A DNA stretch of 64,000 nt from Trichomonas tenax (lineage: Eukaryota > Parabasalia > Trichomonadida > Trichomonadidae), in assembly GCA_023091735.1 (NCBI GenBank), contig JALKBU010000042.1, positions 1-64,000 on the forward strand, written 5' to 3'. Within the stretch, counting starts at the first letter, position 1; each line of letters begins with the position of its first letter. The notes beneath the pieces are model-generated. The model was not told the origin of the DNA and did no database searches. It saw nothing but the letters and a program-made list of their open reading frames with translations. Below are positions 28,846-38,670 of the stretch, one piece after another. Position numbers and translations under genes: made by a program.

Positions 28846-30006
28846 CTAATTTGATAAAGAAGCAATAAGGACATTCAGCTCTTCTTGGAGCATTGCTAAA
28901 TAACCTTTTCTTTCGCATTCTTCTTTTTCTTCATTCAGTTCATGAAGAGTGTAGTTTCTGTGTCTTTCGAGTTCCTTGAGTGTGTTCTCGATCACATTGT
29001 ACTGTTCTTCGAGTGATTCGCTGTAGACTCTCTCAAGTTTAAGATTTTCTATCATCTCAGGATCCTCACACTCGATCATGTCAATCTCTTGCATCACAAT
29101 AAGCTTTGCAAGCGGTCCGGTTCCATCTCCAGGGTCAGATTCTCCGAACAATGACTTGAACTGTGCCATGAAGTTGTTAGTCATAGTTTTCTCTCCTTGC
29201 AGAGAGTTCTTCTCGTTTGCGAGAATTGTTCTTTTCTTTTTGATTTTGTCGAGAAGCATTTTTCTTTCTGTCAACCAGGAACCTACTGATGTCTTTCGCT
29301 TTGTTTCGGTCTCTGTGTGGATAACATTCTTGTCGTGAAGGTCCTGTGTTTTCTTGAGAAGAGCCTCTTTTAGGTCGAGTTTTTCGTATAATTGTTTCTT
29401 TTCTTCGAGAAGTGCTCGCTTTTCCTTTTCTAATTGGTTATTAATAGTATCATCTGTGTATTTATACTCTTCTTCTTTCTTGTAAAGCGTTTCTTGAAGC
29501 ATTTTGAAAGTCTCAAACAAATCATTTAATTGATTTGTGAGTTTGAGTGTTTCTTCTTTAGAAACATCAAGATCTGACTGAGATTTAGCTGTGATTTCGT
29601 TCTGAATCTCGTAATTTGATTTAGCAATCTCTAATTTCGATTTTGCATTCTTCTGACGTTGTTTTTGAGTAGCGTATTCGTGAGTAAACTCAGAAAGTTG
29701 CTTTTTTATCTGCTCCATTTCGCCTAAAATGCAAGTTTCTTGTCTTTCCATTTCGTTTAGGTTTCCAAAAAACGTTGCCTGAGTGTCATTTTCCTCAAGC
29801 TTCTTCGGGGACTCCTGCTGCTTCTCGCTCGTTGCTCGGAGTTCCTCCATTTCAAAGGTAACTTGATCAATTTGGTCTTGAAGTCGGTCGTTTTCGTTCA
29901 TAAGGTTTTCACGCATCGTCTTTGCTGCCTGGACGTCGTCTTCAAGGAGGCGAAGCTTCTTCACCATGTGAAATCCTTTCATTTTCGAAGAAGACATTGA
30001 CCTCAT
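28846..30006 (-). CDS. Coiled-coil protein of unknown function
   Basis: 386 residues, nearly all predicted coiled coil with heptad-like Leu spacing from about residue 15 to 290 (VKKLRLLEDDVQAAKTMREN; LEKEKRALLEEKKQLYEKLD). A short break near 285-300 (FGESDPGDGTGPL) is followed by a second coil (MIENLKLERVYSESLEEQYN). No signal peptide. It may be a cytoskeletal or flagellar component, given the neighbours, but nothing specific shows this. The ORF ends in TAG and a TGA follows eight codons later in phase. Confidence 0.75.
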   Translation of the reverse strand: MRSMSSSKMKGFHMVKKLRLLEDDVQAAKTMRENLMNENDRLQDQIDQVTFEMEELRATSEKQQESPKKLEENDTQATFFGNLNEMERQETCILGEMEQIKKQLSEFTHEYATQKQRQKNAKSKLEIAKSNYEIQNEITAKSQSDLDVSKEETLKLTNQLNDLFETFKMLQETLYKKEEEYKYTDDTINNQLEKEKRALLEEKKQLYEKLDLKEALLKKTQDLHDKNVIHTETETKRKTSVGSWLTERKMLLDKIKKKRTILANEKNSLQGEKTMTNNFMAQFKSLFGESDPGDGTGPLAKLIVMQEIDMIECEDPEMIENLKLERVYSESLEEQYNVIENTLKELERHRNYTLHELNEEKEECERKGYLAMLQEELNVLIASLSN

Positions 30007-30526
30007 TTTAAATTTATAAACGTATAATTCATCCTTTATTCATCTGTGAACTATGTTTATATTCTACATATCAGATAATGTATGTTTTCACTGTTTATTT
30101 TGGAATATCGTTAATATTTGAGCTTATTTTTTTTTGATATGATTCATATATCATTATTTGCCCAAATATATGCATTCCGCAATGAAGCATTCTTTTATTG
30201 ATTGCTTAGTTATCGTGTTGCATATGATTTAGCCTTGAATCGTGAGTTCATATGAATCATCGAATTGGAATGAATCATAAAGTGTTGTTGTCAACATAAA
30301 GATTTTTAATCATACGATATTACATCTAAGTGATGTTTAAACATCGAATAATAAGTTGACAACTCCACAGTCAAAATGTCATCTTTATTACTAAAATGAT
30401 ATTGATAGAGGCTTAAGAATTGCCAGAATTTATATGAAGGGAAGCACAATGTTATAAACATATCCAGTTTTGGCACAGTTTGTACTAAAATTTATTTGAA
30501 AAATTTAATGACACGTTGCAGTTAAT
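30007..30526. other. Intergenic region
   Basis: AT-rich, no gene recognised. The MITE-like element begins at 30527. Confidence 0.5.
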
Positions 30527-30743
30527 GGGCCACTAACATGAAATGTCAACTATTGAGAATTTAGTTGAAAAAATGAATTATATTTTCAACTAAGCTCACC
30601 AGAAAAAGTGATAATATTAATAAATTGTTATTACATCATTTTTACTATATTATTACTGTTAAGGATTTTTAAAAAATGCTTTGCATTTAATAAGATGTTG
30701 AAAATCATTATCCTCAGAAGTCACTTTTCATGTTAGTCGCCCC
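30527..30743. mobile_element. MITE-like element, copy B, with terminal inverted repeats
   Basis: About 217 bp. The left end (30527-30550, GGGCCACTAACATGAAATGT) and the reverse complement of the right end (30720-30743, GGGGCGACTAACATGAAAAG) form an imperfect inverted repeat of about 24 bp with an exact 12-bp core. The interior matches copies A and C. It has no coding capacity, so it would be non-autonomous. A clear target duplication is not visible. The rest of the gap to 31010 is AT-rich and empty. Confidence 0.65.
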
Positions 30744-31010
30744 ATAATTGATTATTTATACATCTTAACTTGCGCTTATTGAAGCATCCATTATAGGTGA
30801 ATCTAAATGGGCAAACACAGATTCTTCAAGTTCTTTATTAATGAAGTAGATTTCTCTCAAATTAAACCCTGGATGTACAAATTATGGCAAATCTTGGTAA
30901 TAACATTTCGAGCTCCTTTTATAACCAGAAACATCATCTTTAGACAAAAATGTTCACAATCATGATACAGAGTTCTTAGTTAAAATGGAGCTATAAACTA
31001 ATGATGGGAA

Positions 31011-31759
31011 CTATATATAATAACAAAGATCTAAAATTAAATATATTAGAACAAATGCTAGGGCGCTTAACTCTTTCTCGAAAAATAAAAAAAATGATTC
31101 ATCGCTCATTAAGTTAACTGGTTGATCAAGAAACGTTGAGCCTTGATATGAATTCCTCACATAAATTTTTGGTATTGATCCTTCTTGAAATGAATCAATT
31201 CTAGAGAGCATGACATTAGCTGAACATAGATACAATTCGAATAAAAAATTGCTTCGAAACATTCCCCTTGGAAAGTACTGAACAAAATTAGGTAAAATTA
31301 ACTTTCTTAGATTTGGACTATAATAAATTGCATCATTTCCTAAAAATGTCAAATTTGTTGCTGGATCAAAAATTAATTCTTCCAATAGGGGCATTGTTGA
31401 AAAAGCCACATAATCGAAATATTTAACAGAAATTGGTATAACAAGTTTCTTTATAGATGTCCCAAAAATGTATCCCAAGATATAAATTCAAGGGAATTTG
31501 GTAAAACACACTTTGTAATTGTATTGCAACCTCTAAATGCATATTTAGCCGTTCTGGTAACTTTGTATTGACTTCCATTGAATGGAACAACAGATGGAAG
31601 ATTTAAATCATTCGAATATTGTGCTCCTATAACAGGAGCATTAGCATCTCGATTATAGTCAGTTCCATTTTGATGATATCTGATACCGACATAACACGAA
31701 GTACTATAAATTATTTGATAGTTTAATCCGTCATATTGAAATACAGTAAGACTACTCAA
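31011..31759 (-). pseudogene. BspA-like leucine-rich-repeat surface protein, frameshifted
   Basis: Two overlapping frames form one BspA-like protein. 31759-31451 encodes the N-terminal part (YKVTRTAKYAFRGCNTITKC, VLPNSLEFISWDTF) and 31478-31011 the rest (SIKKLVIPISVKYFDYVAFS, LRKLILPNFVQYFPRGMF) with a hydrophobic C-terminus (LAFVLIYLILDLCYYI). The frames join at a T5 run (31464-31468, A on plus), where one missing T breaks the frame within WDTF-GTSIKKL. The family uses TpLRR repeats at the trichomonad surface. No in-frame ATG precedes the N-terminal part: the frame opens after a TGA and ATGTTTGAGTAG lies out of frame. So at least two defects are present. Confidence 0.75.
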
Positions 31760-31969
31760 ACATATTTTTAAATAATGAATTCACCTTATTTCAAACCTTT
31801 TGCACAGCATCTTTTGATGTTTTTATTCTTGATCTTATCTTCTTATTAGATTTATTACTTTATGTAGAATCGCATAACTAATTTTTGTGAATCAAATAAT
31901 TAATCCAGGATAGAAAATAGATTATGGGAATTGGATTTTTAATTTTTTTTTTTCTCAAAAATGGGTTGA

Positions 31970-32268
31970 AAAAATGCATTTTGACTTAAAAAGATGTAAT
32001 ATCAATAAATAGTTATAACACCATTTTTACTGCATTGTTACAATTAGGGATTTTTAAAATATTACCTATTTTCATAAGAATTTTAAATCAGTTTAAGGGG
32101 CGACTAACACAAAAAGTGACAAACATAAAACTCCTTATGAATATTTGTAATATTTTAAAAATCCCTGAAGGCAATAATATAACAATAATGATGTAATAAC
32201 TATATTTTAATATTGCAACTTTTTGGAGTGAACATATTTGGAGAAATAATGCATTTTTTCGACTCATT
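31970..32268. mobile_element. Repeat copy C: two head-to-head copies forming a large imperfect palindrome
   Basis: A plus-oriented copy (about 31970-32090) and a minus-oriented copy (32268-32097) of the same family face each other. Shared blocks include TTGAAAAAATGCATT, AATAGTTAT-AC-CAT and GGGATTTTTAAAATATTAC. The minus copy keeps the end GGGGCGACTAAC (32097-32108) seen in copy B. The minus copy's outer flank includes GAGACACTCCC (minus, near 32310), so the true border may lie further out. No coding capacity. The rest of 31760-32491 is empty. Confidence 0.6.
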
Positions 32269-32491
32269 TTCTCTGATAAGATTGGTGATCCCTTAAAATC
32301 GGGAGTGTCTCAATAAATAACAAACGCAGTTTAATTTATTTTTGATTCATGCACCTTATTAAAACTTTAAATCGTGTTTAATTAGCTGGATTAAATACAT
32401 ATTTCTGCTAGACTGATTTCGTTTGTAAATGATTTGAAGTACTAATATTAGAAAATATTTTATCGAATAATAAATTTTTAACATAAACAAA

Positions 32492-34369
32492 TTAATCATC
32501 ATACTCCGAATATTCTTCATTCTTACGCACGTTGTCTCCAGATATTTCATCATCCGAGGATATGAATCTAATAATAACATTGGAAGGCGTCTTCACAAAC
32601 TTTGGTGTCATCTTTTTATCTCCTTTTGGCGATGTTTTAGCGATGGCATCAAGCATCTTTTCATTCAATCTGTCCATTGACTCCTCTAAAAGTTCTGCGA
32701 CGTTTCCTTCTTCCATTCTTTGCTTCAATGCTTCAATTGTTGACTCCAAATCAACGAAGTTATCTTCTGTTGCAGATGTTTCTAAACCCGTAATAAGGAA
32801 GCTCTTGAACTCTGATTCAATTGGATCGAAGTAATCCATGATATTTAATGATGGATCTTCCTTAAGCACATTGTATATCTTGACAATGCCAGCATAACAA
32901 GTATCCCACTGTGTCAATAACTCGAATCCATTCATCAATTCATTGTGGACATCAACATTCACTTCATCGAGAGTTAACGGATATCCTTCTTCCAATTCTT
33001 GACTGTGGAGTCTCAAGAAACTCTGATAATGCATGTCGACATCACTTATATTGATCTTCTTCCTTTTGCTGTACATCAATGATCTGATTCCAAGATATAC
33101 ATCAAGCATATCTTGAGGATTCATTAACGCGTGAAGCCTGGAAACTAAAATATAAATATCTTGCTGCATTTCAGGTTTCTTGAATGCAATCATAGACTCA
33201 ATGAACAACTGTTTCACGTCGAGTCCAGAGGGAAGGCTGGAAGCAGACATTAAGAAGTTTTTGAATCTTGTGAGAAGATCATCTGATGGACTTATTTCTA
33301 ATGCTTTCATTAGCTCGTAGATGTCTTCTGCTGATGCTGAAGGCTTGATTGCTGGCTTTCTTGGGCTTCTCTTTGGACTAGAATTCGATAACGAAATTGT
33401 TGTGAAAGAAAGCGATGTTGGCATGGAACTGCTTGGCGAGACACCAGGAGAAAGCTGCGCACTCCTCTTCGGAGTCTTGTATTCGTCAGAATCGCTGCTC
33501 ATGTCAATTTTAGAGTTCGAATCAAATCTGAATGTTGTATGCTTCTCTTTCTTGCTTGGATTTGGTGTCTTAGAAAGAATGGACTTCGGCCATTGTGATA
33601 ATAAGTGCTGATTGCTTTTCGTTGTTGGTGTTAATGGAACTTTCAATTGAAGAACCATTTTAGTCTTTGTTAAGACAAAATAAAGCTTATTCCAGCTATA
33701 TGGGTTCTGACAGTTTGTATCTGCTAAAATTATTTCGATATTCGAGATATATTTTTGATTAAGTTCTTTTGAAAGGTTAAAGCGCGTTATATTATTGGCA
33801 AAAAAGTCAATAACAATAGAAGAATCCAAGTCTTTCATATATTTAAGGCAATACTCAAAAACGACGTTTGGGCCGAATATTTTGACGAAAGTTTGAATAA
33901 AACGAATGCAAATATCAGTACACACATCAACTTTGGTGAAAGAAAGAGGGATGATTATCGACAAGATCGAAGAACTTAAGCTTTCCGATTTCTCGATATA
34001 ATTTAAGATATGGCGCGCGATTTTTTCGTAATTGAGATATGGACGTTCATCAGATGCGAGTAAATACGATGCATACGCTATTGTAAAGTTCGGAATCGGT
34101 TTTAATTTGTGATTGATTGCAATAAATTTGTTAATTGCTTGAGATCTTTCAGGCCCTGTCATCGATTTAGGGAACATTATTCTAAAATCCTCAGGAAAAA
34201 GAATATCTTTTGCATAATTTGACAGATATACTAAAAAATGTCGCTTTTTGTGACATAATAGAACAGAAACACCATCACTGTATGGAGCATCGAGAGCTAT
34301 ATCCTCCGTTTTTATGAGAAGGGAGTTCTCCGTGAATTGTAACGGAGAACTGAATAATGGTAAATTCAT
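32492..34369 (-). CDS. Hypothetical protein with a Ser/Pro-rich central linker
   Basis: 625 residues from ATG 34367-34369 to TAA. Residues 1-240 are mostly helical with a hydrophobic core (RHILNYIEKSESLSSSILSI; FIQTFVKIFGPNVVFEYCLK). Residues about 260-345 are a disordered Ser/Pro/Lys linker (SPGVSPSSSMPTSLS; KRSPRKPAIKPSASAED) with several SP and TP sites, possible proline-directed phosphorylation targets. Residues 350-580 are helical again (DIYELMKALEISPSDDLLTR; DMLDVYLGIRSLMYSKRKKI). The C-terminus is acidic. There is no signal peptide or membrane segment. I do not recognise the family. Confidence 0.75.
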   Translation of the reverse strand: MNLPLFSSPLQFTENSLLIKTEDIALDAPYSDGVSVLLCHKKRHFLVYLSNYAKDILFPEDFRIMFPKSMTGPERSQAINKFIAINHKLKPIPNFTIAYASYLLASDERPYLNYEKIARHILNYIEKSESLSSSILSIIIPLSFTKVDVCTDICIRFIQTFVKIFGPNVVFEYCLKYMKDLDSSIVIDFFANNITRFNLSKELNQKYISNIEIILADTNCQNPYSWNKLYFVLTKTKMVLQLKVPLTPTTKSNQHLLSQWPKSILSKTPNPSKKEKHTTFRFDSNSKIDMSSDSDEYKTPKRSAQLSPGVSPSSSMPTSLSFTTISLSNSSPKRSPRKPAIKPSASAEDIYELMKALEISPSDDLLTRFKNFLMSASSLPSGLDVKQLFIESMIAFKKPEMQQDIYILVSRLHALMNPQDMLDVYLGIRSLMYSKRKKINISDVDMHYQSFLRLHSQELEEGYPLTLDEVNVDVHNELMNGFELLTQWDTCYAGIVKIYNVLKEDPSLNIMDYFDPIESEFKSFLITGLETSATEDNFVDLESTIEALKQRMEEGNVAELLEESMDRLNEKMLDAIAKTSPKGDKKMTPKFVKTPSNVIIRFISSDDEISGDNVRKNEEYSEYDD

Positions 34370-34574
34370 CACAAAATGAACAATAAAACAACATAAAAGT
34401 CAAATTTTGTATTTTTCTATGTCAGCACTGCTATTTAATCATATTTTTTGCTTCTTTCATTATTTGAGATTTTATTAAATTAACCTTATTTTACCATGGA
34501 GATTTCATTCAGTAAAGTTTTTATATCAAGTTATTGGATTTAATTATTCCACAATACATCACTCTGCAATGCAT

Positions 34575-34811
34575 CTAATAGTTGTTAAGCAAGCAAAGTT
34601 GCAAAAATACCAATATAATAAAGTAGAAATATTTTTCGATATTTGTGTTAATTTGAATTGCTTTATAATTGAAATTTAAAATTCGAGATAAATGAATGAA
34701 TATAGAGCTACCAGAAAAATCGATTTTATTTAATTGCGCAGTAATCGATAATGGGGCTTGAGTATTGAAGAACTCATTCCACAGTGAATAATCAGCAATG
34801 TCAAAATGAAT
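34575..34811 (-). pseudogene. 5' relic of a fourth beta-helix-like paralogue
   Basis: The minus frame from 34811 reads IHFDIADYSLWNEFFNTQAP, then SITAQLNKIDFSGSSIFIHL, matching the N-terminus of the 34880-35875 protein (HLDYVDYSLWNKYYQNAALL and IFIHLSRFIY). It diverges after about 45 codons and ends at TAG 34575-34577. The position of the expected ATG is not ATG. An upstream TAACCTTAA box (34874-34882) is retained, overlapping the stop of the next gene. Confidence 0.7.
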
Positions 34812-34873
34812 TAATATAACTGTGGAGCATTATTTTATTTGAATCATTATAAAATGTCACTTTTAAACTCACA

Positions 34874-34882
34874 TTAAGGTTA
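34874..34882 (-). promoter_or_regulatory. TAACCTTA-type upstream box
   Basis: On minus, TAACCTTAA followed by GTGAGTTTAAAAGTGACATT. It has the same arrangement as at 35932-35940 and 40783-40791, upstream of related genes. Confidence 0.4.
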
Positions 34883-35875
34883 TAGTATTAAAGCAATAAA
34901 AACAAATATTGGAAGCATCAAACTTATTTTATTATTGCAAATGCAGATTGATTTTTCGTATTTTAATCTTGCATGAAGAGCCGCCGAAATGACATCATCA
35001 CACCATTTAACATTGATATGCTCCAAATTGTTGTTAAATTCTATGTTATTAAGGCTGCTTGTGACGATATTTGAACCAAATCCAGTTAAATAATCAATGA
35101 AGCTGTTGATTATTGTTACCAAATCACCAGGATCGCCTAATAAATAGATTGTTGGTGACACCTGGGAGTTTCTTGATATAATACACTCTGAAATAGTGAT
35201 ATTTGAATCATATCCCTTTATAATTCCTCTGTTCGATAATTTCTGGGTATTCTCCAAAATATTGCACCTTTTAAGTTTAGAATTAGCACTCGCATATGCA
35301 ATAGTTGAATACTGAAAATCATTTTTATTTCTAACAAATGTCAAAAAATTACAAATCTGTTCTTTTCCATAATTCATTCTAAAACAGGTATTTCGTCTGC
35401 AAATGCAATCGGAAATATTGGAACTTATAACATGGTTAAAGTCACTTTCTAAATATAAAATTGCTTGGCAAGAATCATTTGTTCCACATGGAGAAACAGC
35501 AATTTCATCGAAATAATTTTCAAAATCAGCTTTTTGGTAAGAAAATGCTCCTAATGTTAAATGATCTCCATAACATACACACTTAGGAGCACAAATTTTT
35601 GTATGTATAGCATGAACTTTTCCATTAATATTAATTGATCTACCAGTCGAAAAACCAGTGTTATTACAAAAATATGATTTTGTATTTAAAACATATGATT
35701 CTGTATTTGCGGTTATGCTAACAATTTGTTGCTTTATGTAAATAAACCTAGATAAATGTATAAAAATTTTATTTGAAGAAAATTCAACTTTTGGATTTTC
35801 TTTGGTAATCGACAATAAAGCTGCATTCTGATAGTATTTGTTCCACAATGAATAATCAACATAATCTAAGTGCAT
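34880..35875 (-). CDS. Beta-helix-like family protein, the only intact copy here
   Basis: 331 residues from ATG to TAA. The sequence is a series of short beta-rich repeats with Asn and Ser ladders typical of right-handed parallel beta-helices (SNISDCICRRNTCFRMNYGK; LKRCNILENTQKLSNRGIIK; ITISECIISRNSQVSPTIYL) and several Cys. The C-terminus is hydrophobic (ISLMLPIFVFIALIL) and could be a membrane anchor. No N-terminal signal peptide is seen, which is odd for a surface protein. Paralogues lie at 34575-34811, 38671-39655 and 39728-40726. Function unknown; surface or secreted adhesin-like proteins are one possibility. The upstream box TAACCTTAAT (35932-35940) with AAAAGTAAC is shared with the paralogues. 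Confidence 0.75.
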   Translation of the reverse strand: MHLDYVDYSLWNKYYQNAALLSITKENPKVEFSSNKIFIHLSRFIYIKQQIVSITANTESYVLNTKSYFCNNTGFSTGRSININGKVHAIHTKICAPKCVCYGDHLTLGAFSYQKADFENYFDEIAVSPCGTNDSCQAILYLESDFNHVISSNISDCICRRNTCFRMNYGKEQICNFLTFVRNKNDFQYSTIAYASANSKLKRCNILENTQKLSNRGIIKGYDSNITISECIISRNSQVSPTIYLLGDPGDLVTIINSFIDYLTGFGSNIVTSSLNNIEFNNNLEHINVKWCDDVISAALHARLKYEKSICICNNKISLMLPIFVFIALIL

Positions 35876-35931
35876 AACATTAACAGATAATTAATCATTG
35901 ACTGAAATTCATAAAATCGTTACTTTTATTA

Positions 35932-35940
35932 TTAAGGTTA
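35932..35940 (-). promoter_or_regulatory. TAACCTTA-type upstream box
   Basis: On minus, TAACCTTAATAATAAAAGTA followed by ACGATTTTATG, about 57 bp before the ATG at 35875. Probable promoter element of the beta-helix-like family. Confidence 0.45.
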
Positions 35941-36017
35941 TATGAGCTTCAATTTCAATTGATTAAGGTTCTCTAAAGTGAAATAAATTTGAATTAAATA
36001 ATAATCTATAAATAACT

Positions 36018-38342
36018 TTATTTGAGTGCAGAAGACAATTTGTTGAGGTTCGATCTTGACCATCCCTTTGTGAGGTTCCTTTCCAATCCTTTGACAGATT
36101 TAATAGCTGCTTTAAGAGCGTATCTCATCTTATCATAGAGTGGCTGCTCTACTCCAATTTCGAGACGGTCCTTCTGGTTGAGAAGTATTGGTTCGCTGAT
36201 AACCTTTGCGATGTTAAGGGAAGCAAATGAATACTCAGGCTTTGCAAGGATATCTGCAAGAGCATCATAGATTGGAATCATAACACTTTCCAAGCTCTCA
36301 TCGAATGGCAAAAGGCCAAGGTAGTCATTGAACAAATCATGGTTAATTTCAACTGGAACATTTGATGCACAAATAGAGAAGTACAGGCGAACCATTGCCG
36401 AGAATGCATAACTCTCATCAAGAATCTCCTCCTCTTCTTCACTTTCAGCAAAAACAATAGAAGAAACAACTTCGACTGTTTCATTTGCATTGAACTGATT
36501 TGGAGCATTCTGCATCAAAATAAACAATGCCTCCATAGAAGCGCAAATTGCATCTTCGTTGTTTCTCTTGAGCTGCGATACTCTCTCGAGAAGAGTCTTG
36601 AACAAGAGAGCTGCTGTATCTTCATCAAATGTCAATCCTTTGACGATATCCAAGACAGCGGGAAGCAAATATTCTTTTGATGCTTTGACAGCAGCGAGGA
36701 AAAATGTCAAGATGTTTGTTTGGAGTGCAGGGAAGTATTTGACTGCCTCGCTGATGTAGTGGAAGATTGTTGTCGACTCTTCTGGGCACTGAACTGGAGA
36801 AATTCCTGTCAAATATGCGATCTTACCTTCCATAATATCATTAAGGGATTCCAAAACCATTTCTTGTGGAACTTTGTGGTTCTCGAAGAATAAACTCATG
36901 ACACTTAAAACTGCATCTGTTTCGTTTCCACCTTCTTCTTTTAATAAGATTTGGCGAAGATTTGTAAAAACTTCCTTAGACTGATTCTCATCCAAAACCT
37001 GAGAAAGCTCAGATACTGGCGAGCATGCGTAGAAAACTTTTGTGGCTGAAACGATTTTGAGAGATGAATTGACAAAATTGAATAATTTTGTGATATCGAA
37101 CTGACGCTCCTTTGAAGCAAGAGCAATATATTCAGCGGCATTCAGTCTGTTCTTTAATGCAATGCTGGAGTCGAGTAACTCAATGAGCTTTGGAATATAA
37201 TTTGCGACGATGTCTTCAACGAATGATGGAATGAATTTGATTACAGCAACAACATATGCTCCAAGAATATCAATGTGCATTGATTTCTCTAATAAACTTG
37301 ATGCTGCTGACTTAGCGAGTTCTAACTTCGATTCAATTGATGGAGAGCAGCGAGAAGCAATTGTGCAGAAGATGTCGAGATATGTTGCATTGAAATTTGC
37401 GCCTTCGTTCTTAGCAAAAGATTCAACAGAGTCCAAAATCTTGTCTGCTAAAGATCTCGGGAACTCTTCGCATATTTCGATGATTTTATTGATCATTTTA
37501 CCGAAAAGACGGATATTCTGCTCTGTGAAACTATCAATCATTCCCATAACCTCGGGAACAATGAATTCGATATCAAAAGTGCCGCTGTTGATTAATTGAC
37601 GTGTTGCTTTGTTAGCAAGAACGCATAACTCATTGTTCTGAGAGACAATGAATGGAAGGATTCCTTCAAAAACATCTCCTGTGTAATTATAATCTGAAAT
37701 TCTCTCAACTAAAAACAAACCTGCTAATTGTGAATTTTCGTCACCTTCAAGAAGTTTTGCAATGATTTCAGGTGTGGATTCGTACGAAACTGGAACCATT
37801 TGCAAAATTGTGACCGCAAGTGGTGCAAAAACGTAAATTACAGTGATTGTTTGTGTCTGCTCAACGAATTCGAAGAAAAGTGTCAATGTTTCAGTCATTA
37901 ACTCGCTCGCTCTGATTGAATCAACGAGGGACACAACTTTTTCAGGAATTTTGCCTTCGTTTTTGATTTCTACAGCTGCAATATTTGTAATTTCCTTGAG
38001 GATTTCGTTTGCAATCTGCGGTTTGATATATTGTAGGACTGCGCAAAGAGATTTTGCGATTTTGATTTTCTCATCGAATGAAATTTGTTCTGATTTGAGT
38101 TTTTCTACTCTATCTGTGATAGGTTTGAATGAATCCAATGTGAAATTTTGTGAAATTGACGAAAATTTATTTAAAATATCGTAATATAAGTATAAATGTT
38201 TGTAATCGTTCTCAACAACATCTATCAAAAGATTCCAAACTTTATCGTTGACCTGATTGTCCTCGGCAGGATTCGAAAAATAACTCTCCATGACCAGAAA
38301 GAGCTCGTTCATTTTTTCAGCCAAAATTTTTAAAAATTTCAT
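36018..38342 (-). CDS. HEAT-repeat protein, importin-beta-like
   Basis: 774 residues from ATG 38340-38342, directly behind an initiator-like TCACTTTTC. It is all-helical with serial HEAT-type repeats (LFLVERISDYNYTGDVFEGI; CVLANKATRQLINSGTFDIE; LLPAVLDIVKGLTFDEDTAA), an acidic loop at about 635 (ESEEEEEILDE) and a basic C-terminus (NLTKGWSRSNLNKLSSALK). The arrangement resembles importin-4/5-type karyopherins, which carry histones or ribosomal proteins into the nucleus. A clear importin-beta N-terminal domain is not visible, so other HEAT scaffold proteins remain possible. Confidence 0.6.
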   Translation of the reverse strand: MKFLKILAEKMNELFLVMESYFSNPAEDNQVNDKVWNLLIDVVENDYKHLYLYYDILNKFSSISQNFTLDSFKPITDRVEKLKSEQISFDEKIKIAKSLCAVLQYIKPQIANEILKEITNIAAVEIKNEGKIPEKVVSLVDSIRASELMTETLTLFFEFVEQTQTITVIYVFAPLAVTILQMVPVSYESTPEIIAKLLEGDENSQLAGLFLVERISDYNYTGDVFEGILPFIVSQNNELCVLANKATRQLINSGTFDIEFIVPEVMGMIDSFTEQNIRLFGKMINKIIEICEEFPRSLADKILDSVESFAKNEGANFNATYLDIFCTIASRCSPSIESKLELAKSAASSLLEKSMHIDILGAYVVAVIKFIPSFVEDIVANYIPKLIELLDSSIALKNRLNAAEYIALASKERQFDITKLFNFVNSSLKIVSATKVFYACSPVSELSQVLDENQSKEVFTNLRQILLKEEGGNETDAVLSVMSLFFENHKVPQEMVLESLNDIMEGKIAYLTGISPVQCPEESTTIFHYISEAVKYFPALQTNILTFFLAAVKASKEYLLPAVLDIVKGLTFDEDTAALLFKTLLERVSQLKRNNEDAICASMEALFILMQNAPNQFNANETVEVVSSIVFAESEEEEEILDESYAFSAMVRLYFSICASNVPVEINHDLFNDYLGLLPFDESLESVMIPIYDALADILAKPEYSFASLNIAKVISEPILLNQKDRLEIGVEQPLYDKMRYALKAAIKSVKGLERNLTKGWSRSNLNKLSSALK

Positions 38343-38351
38343 GAAAAGTGA
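38341..38351 (-). promoter_or_regulatory. Initiator motif overlapping the start codon
   Basis: On minus, TCACTTTTCAT immediately gives the ATG, a close match to the Trichomonas consensus TCAYTWYTCATTA. With A+1 at 38349 the leader would be about 7 nt. A TAACCTTA box lies at 38381-38388 on the same strand. Confidence 0.75.
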
Positions 38352-38380
38352 CAATCGGGAAAGTGATATGAAAATTACAA

Positions 38381-38388
38381 TAAGGTTA
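38381..38388 (-). promoter_or_regulatory. TAACCTTA-type box upstream of the HEAT gene
   Basis: On minus, TAACCTTATTG lies about 35 bp upstream of the initiator. It is the same box as upstream of the beta-helix-like and NET-protein genes. Confidence 0.4.
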
Positions 38389-38670
38389 TATTCGGCTTAC
38401 ATGTCATAATCATTGTTTACATGGCAATAATATAAACTATTCCAAATTTTGATGATGCTGAGAATTTGAAGCTATAAAGTTAACATTCAGAGCACACGCA
38501 TCGCAAATGATGGATTTCAACAAAAAAAGATTTGATTAAAATTCATGGAAAAGCATTCATTAGTACATATACTTAATTTTAAATGCGATTGGTATAGGTG
38601 AATCTAAAAGGAGACATAGCATTAATCCAACATTAATTTCTCATACTCTCTTTGATTTTCATCGTAGAAT

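Noticed and set aside
32101..32114. ACTAACACAAAAAG, similar to the Trichomonas 3' splice motif ACTAACACACAG
   Set aside because: It is the terminal sequence of a repeat copy, no matching 5' splice site or flanking exons are seen, and no gene in the window needs an intron.
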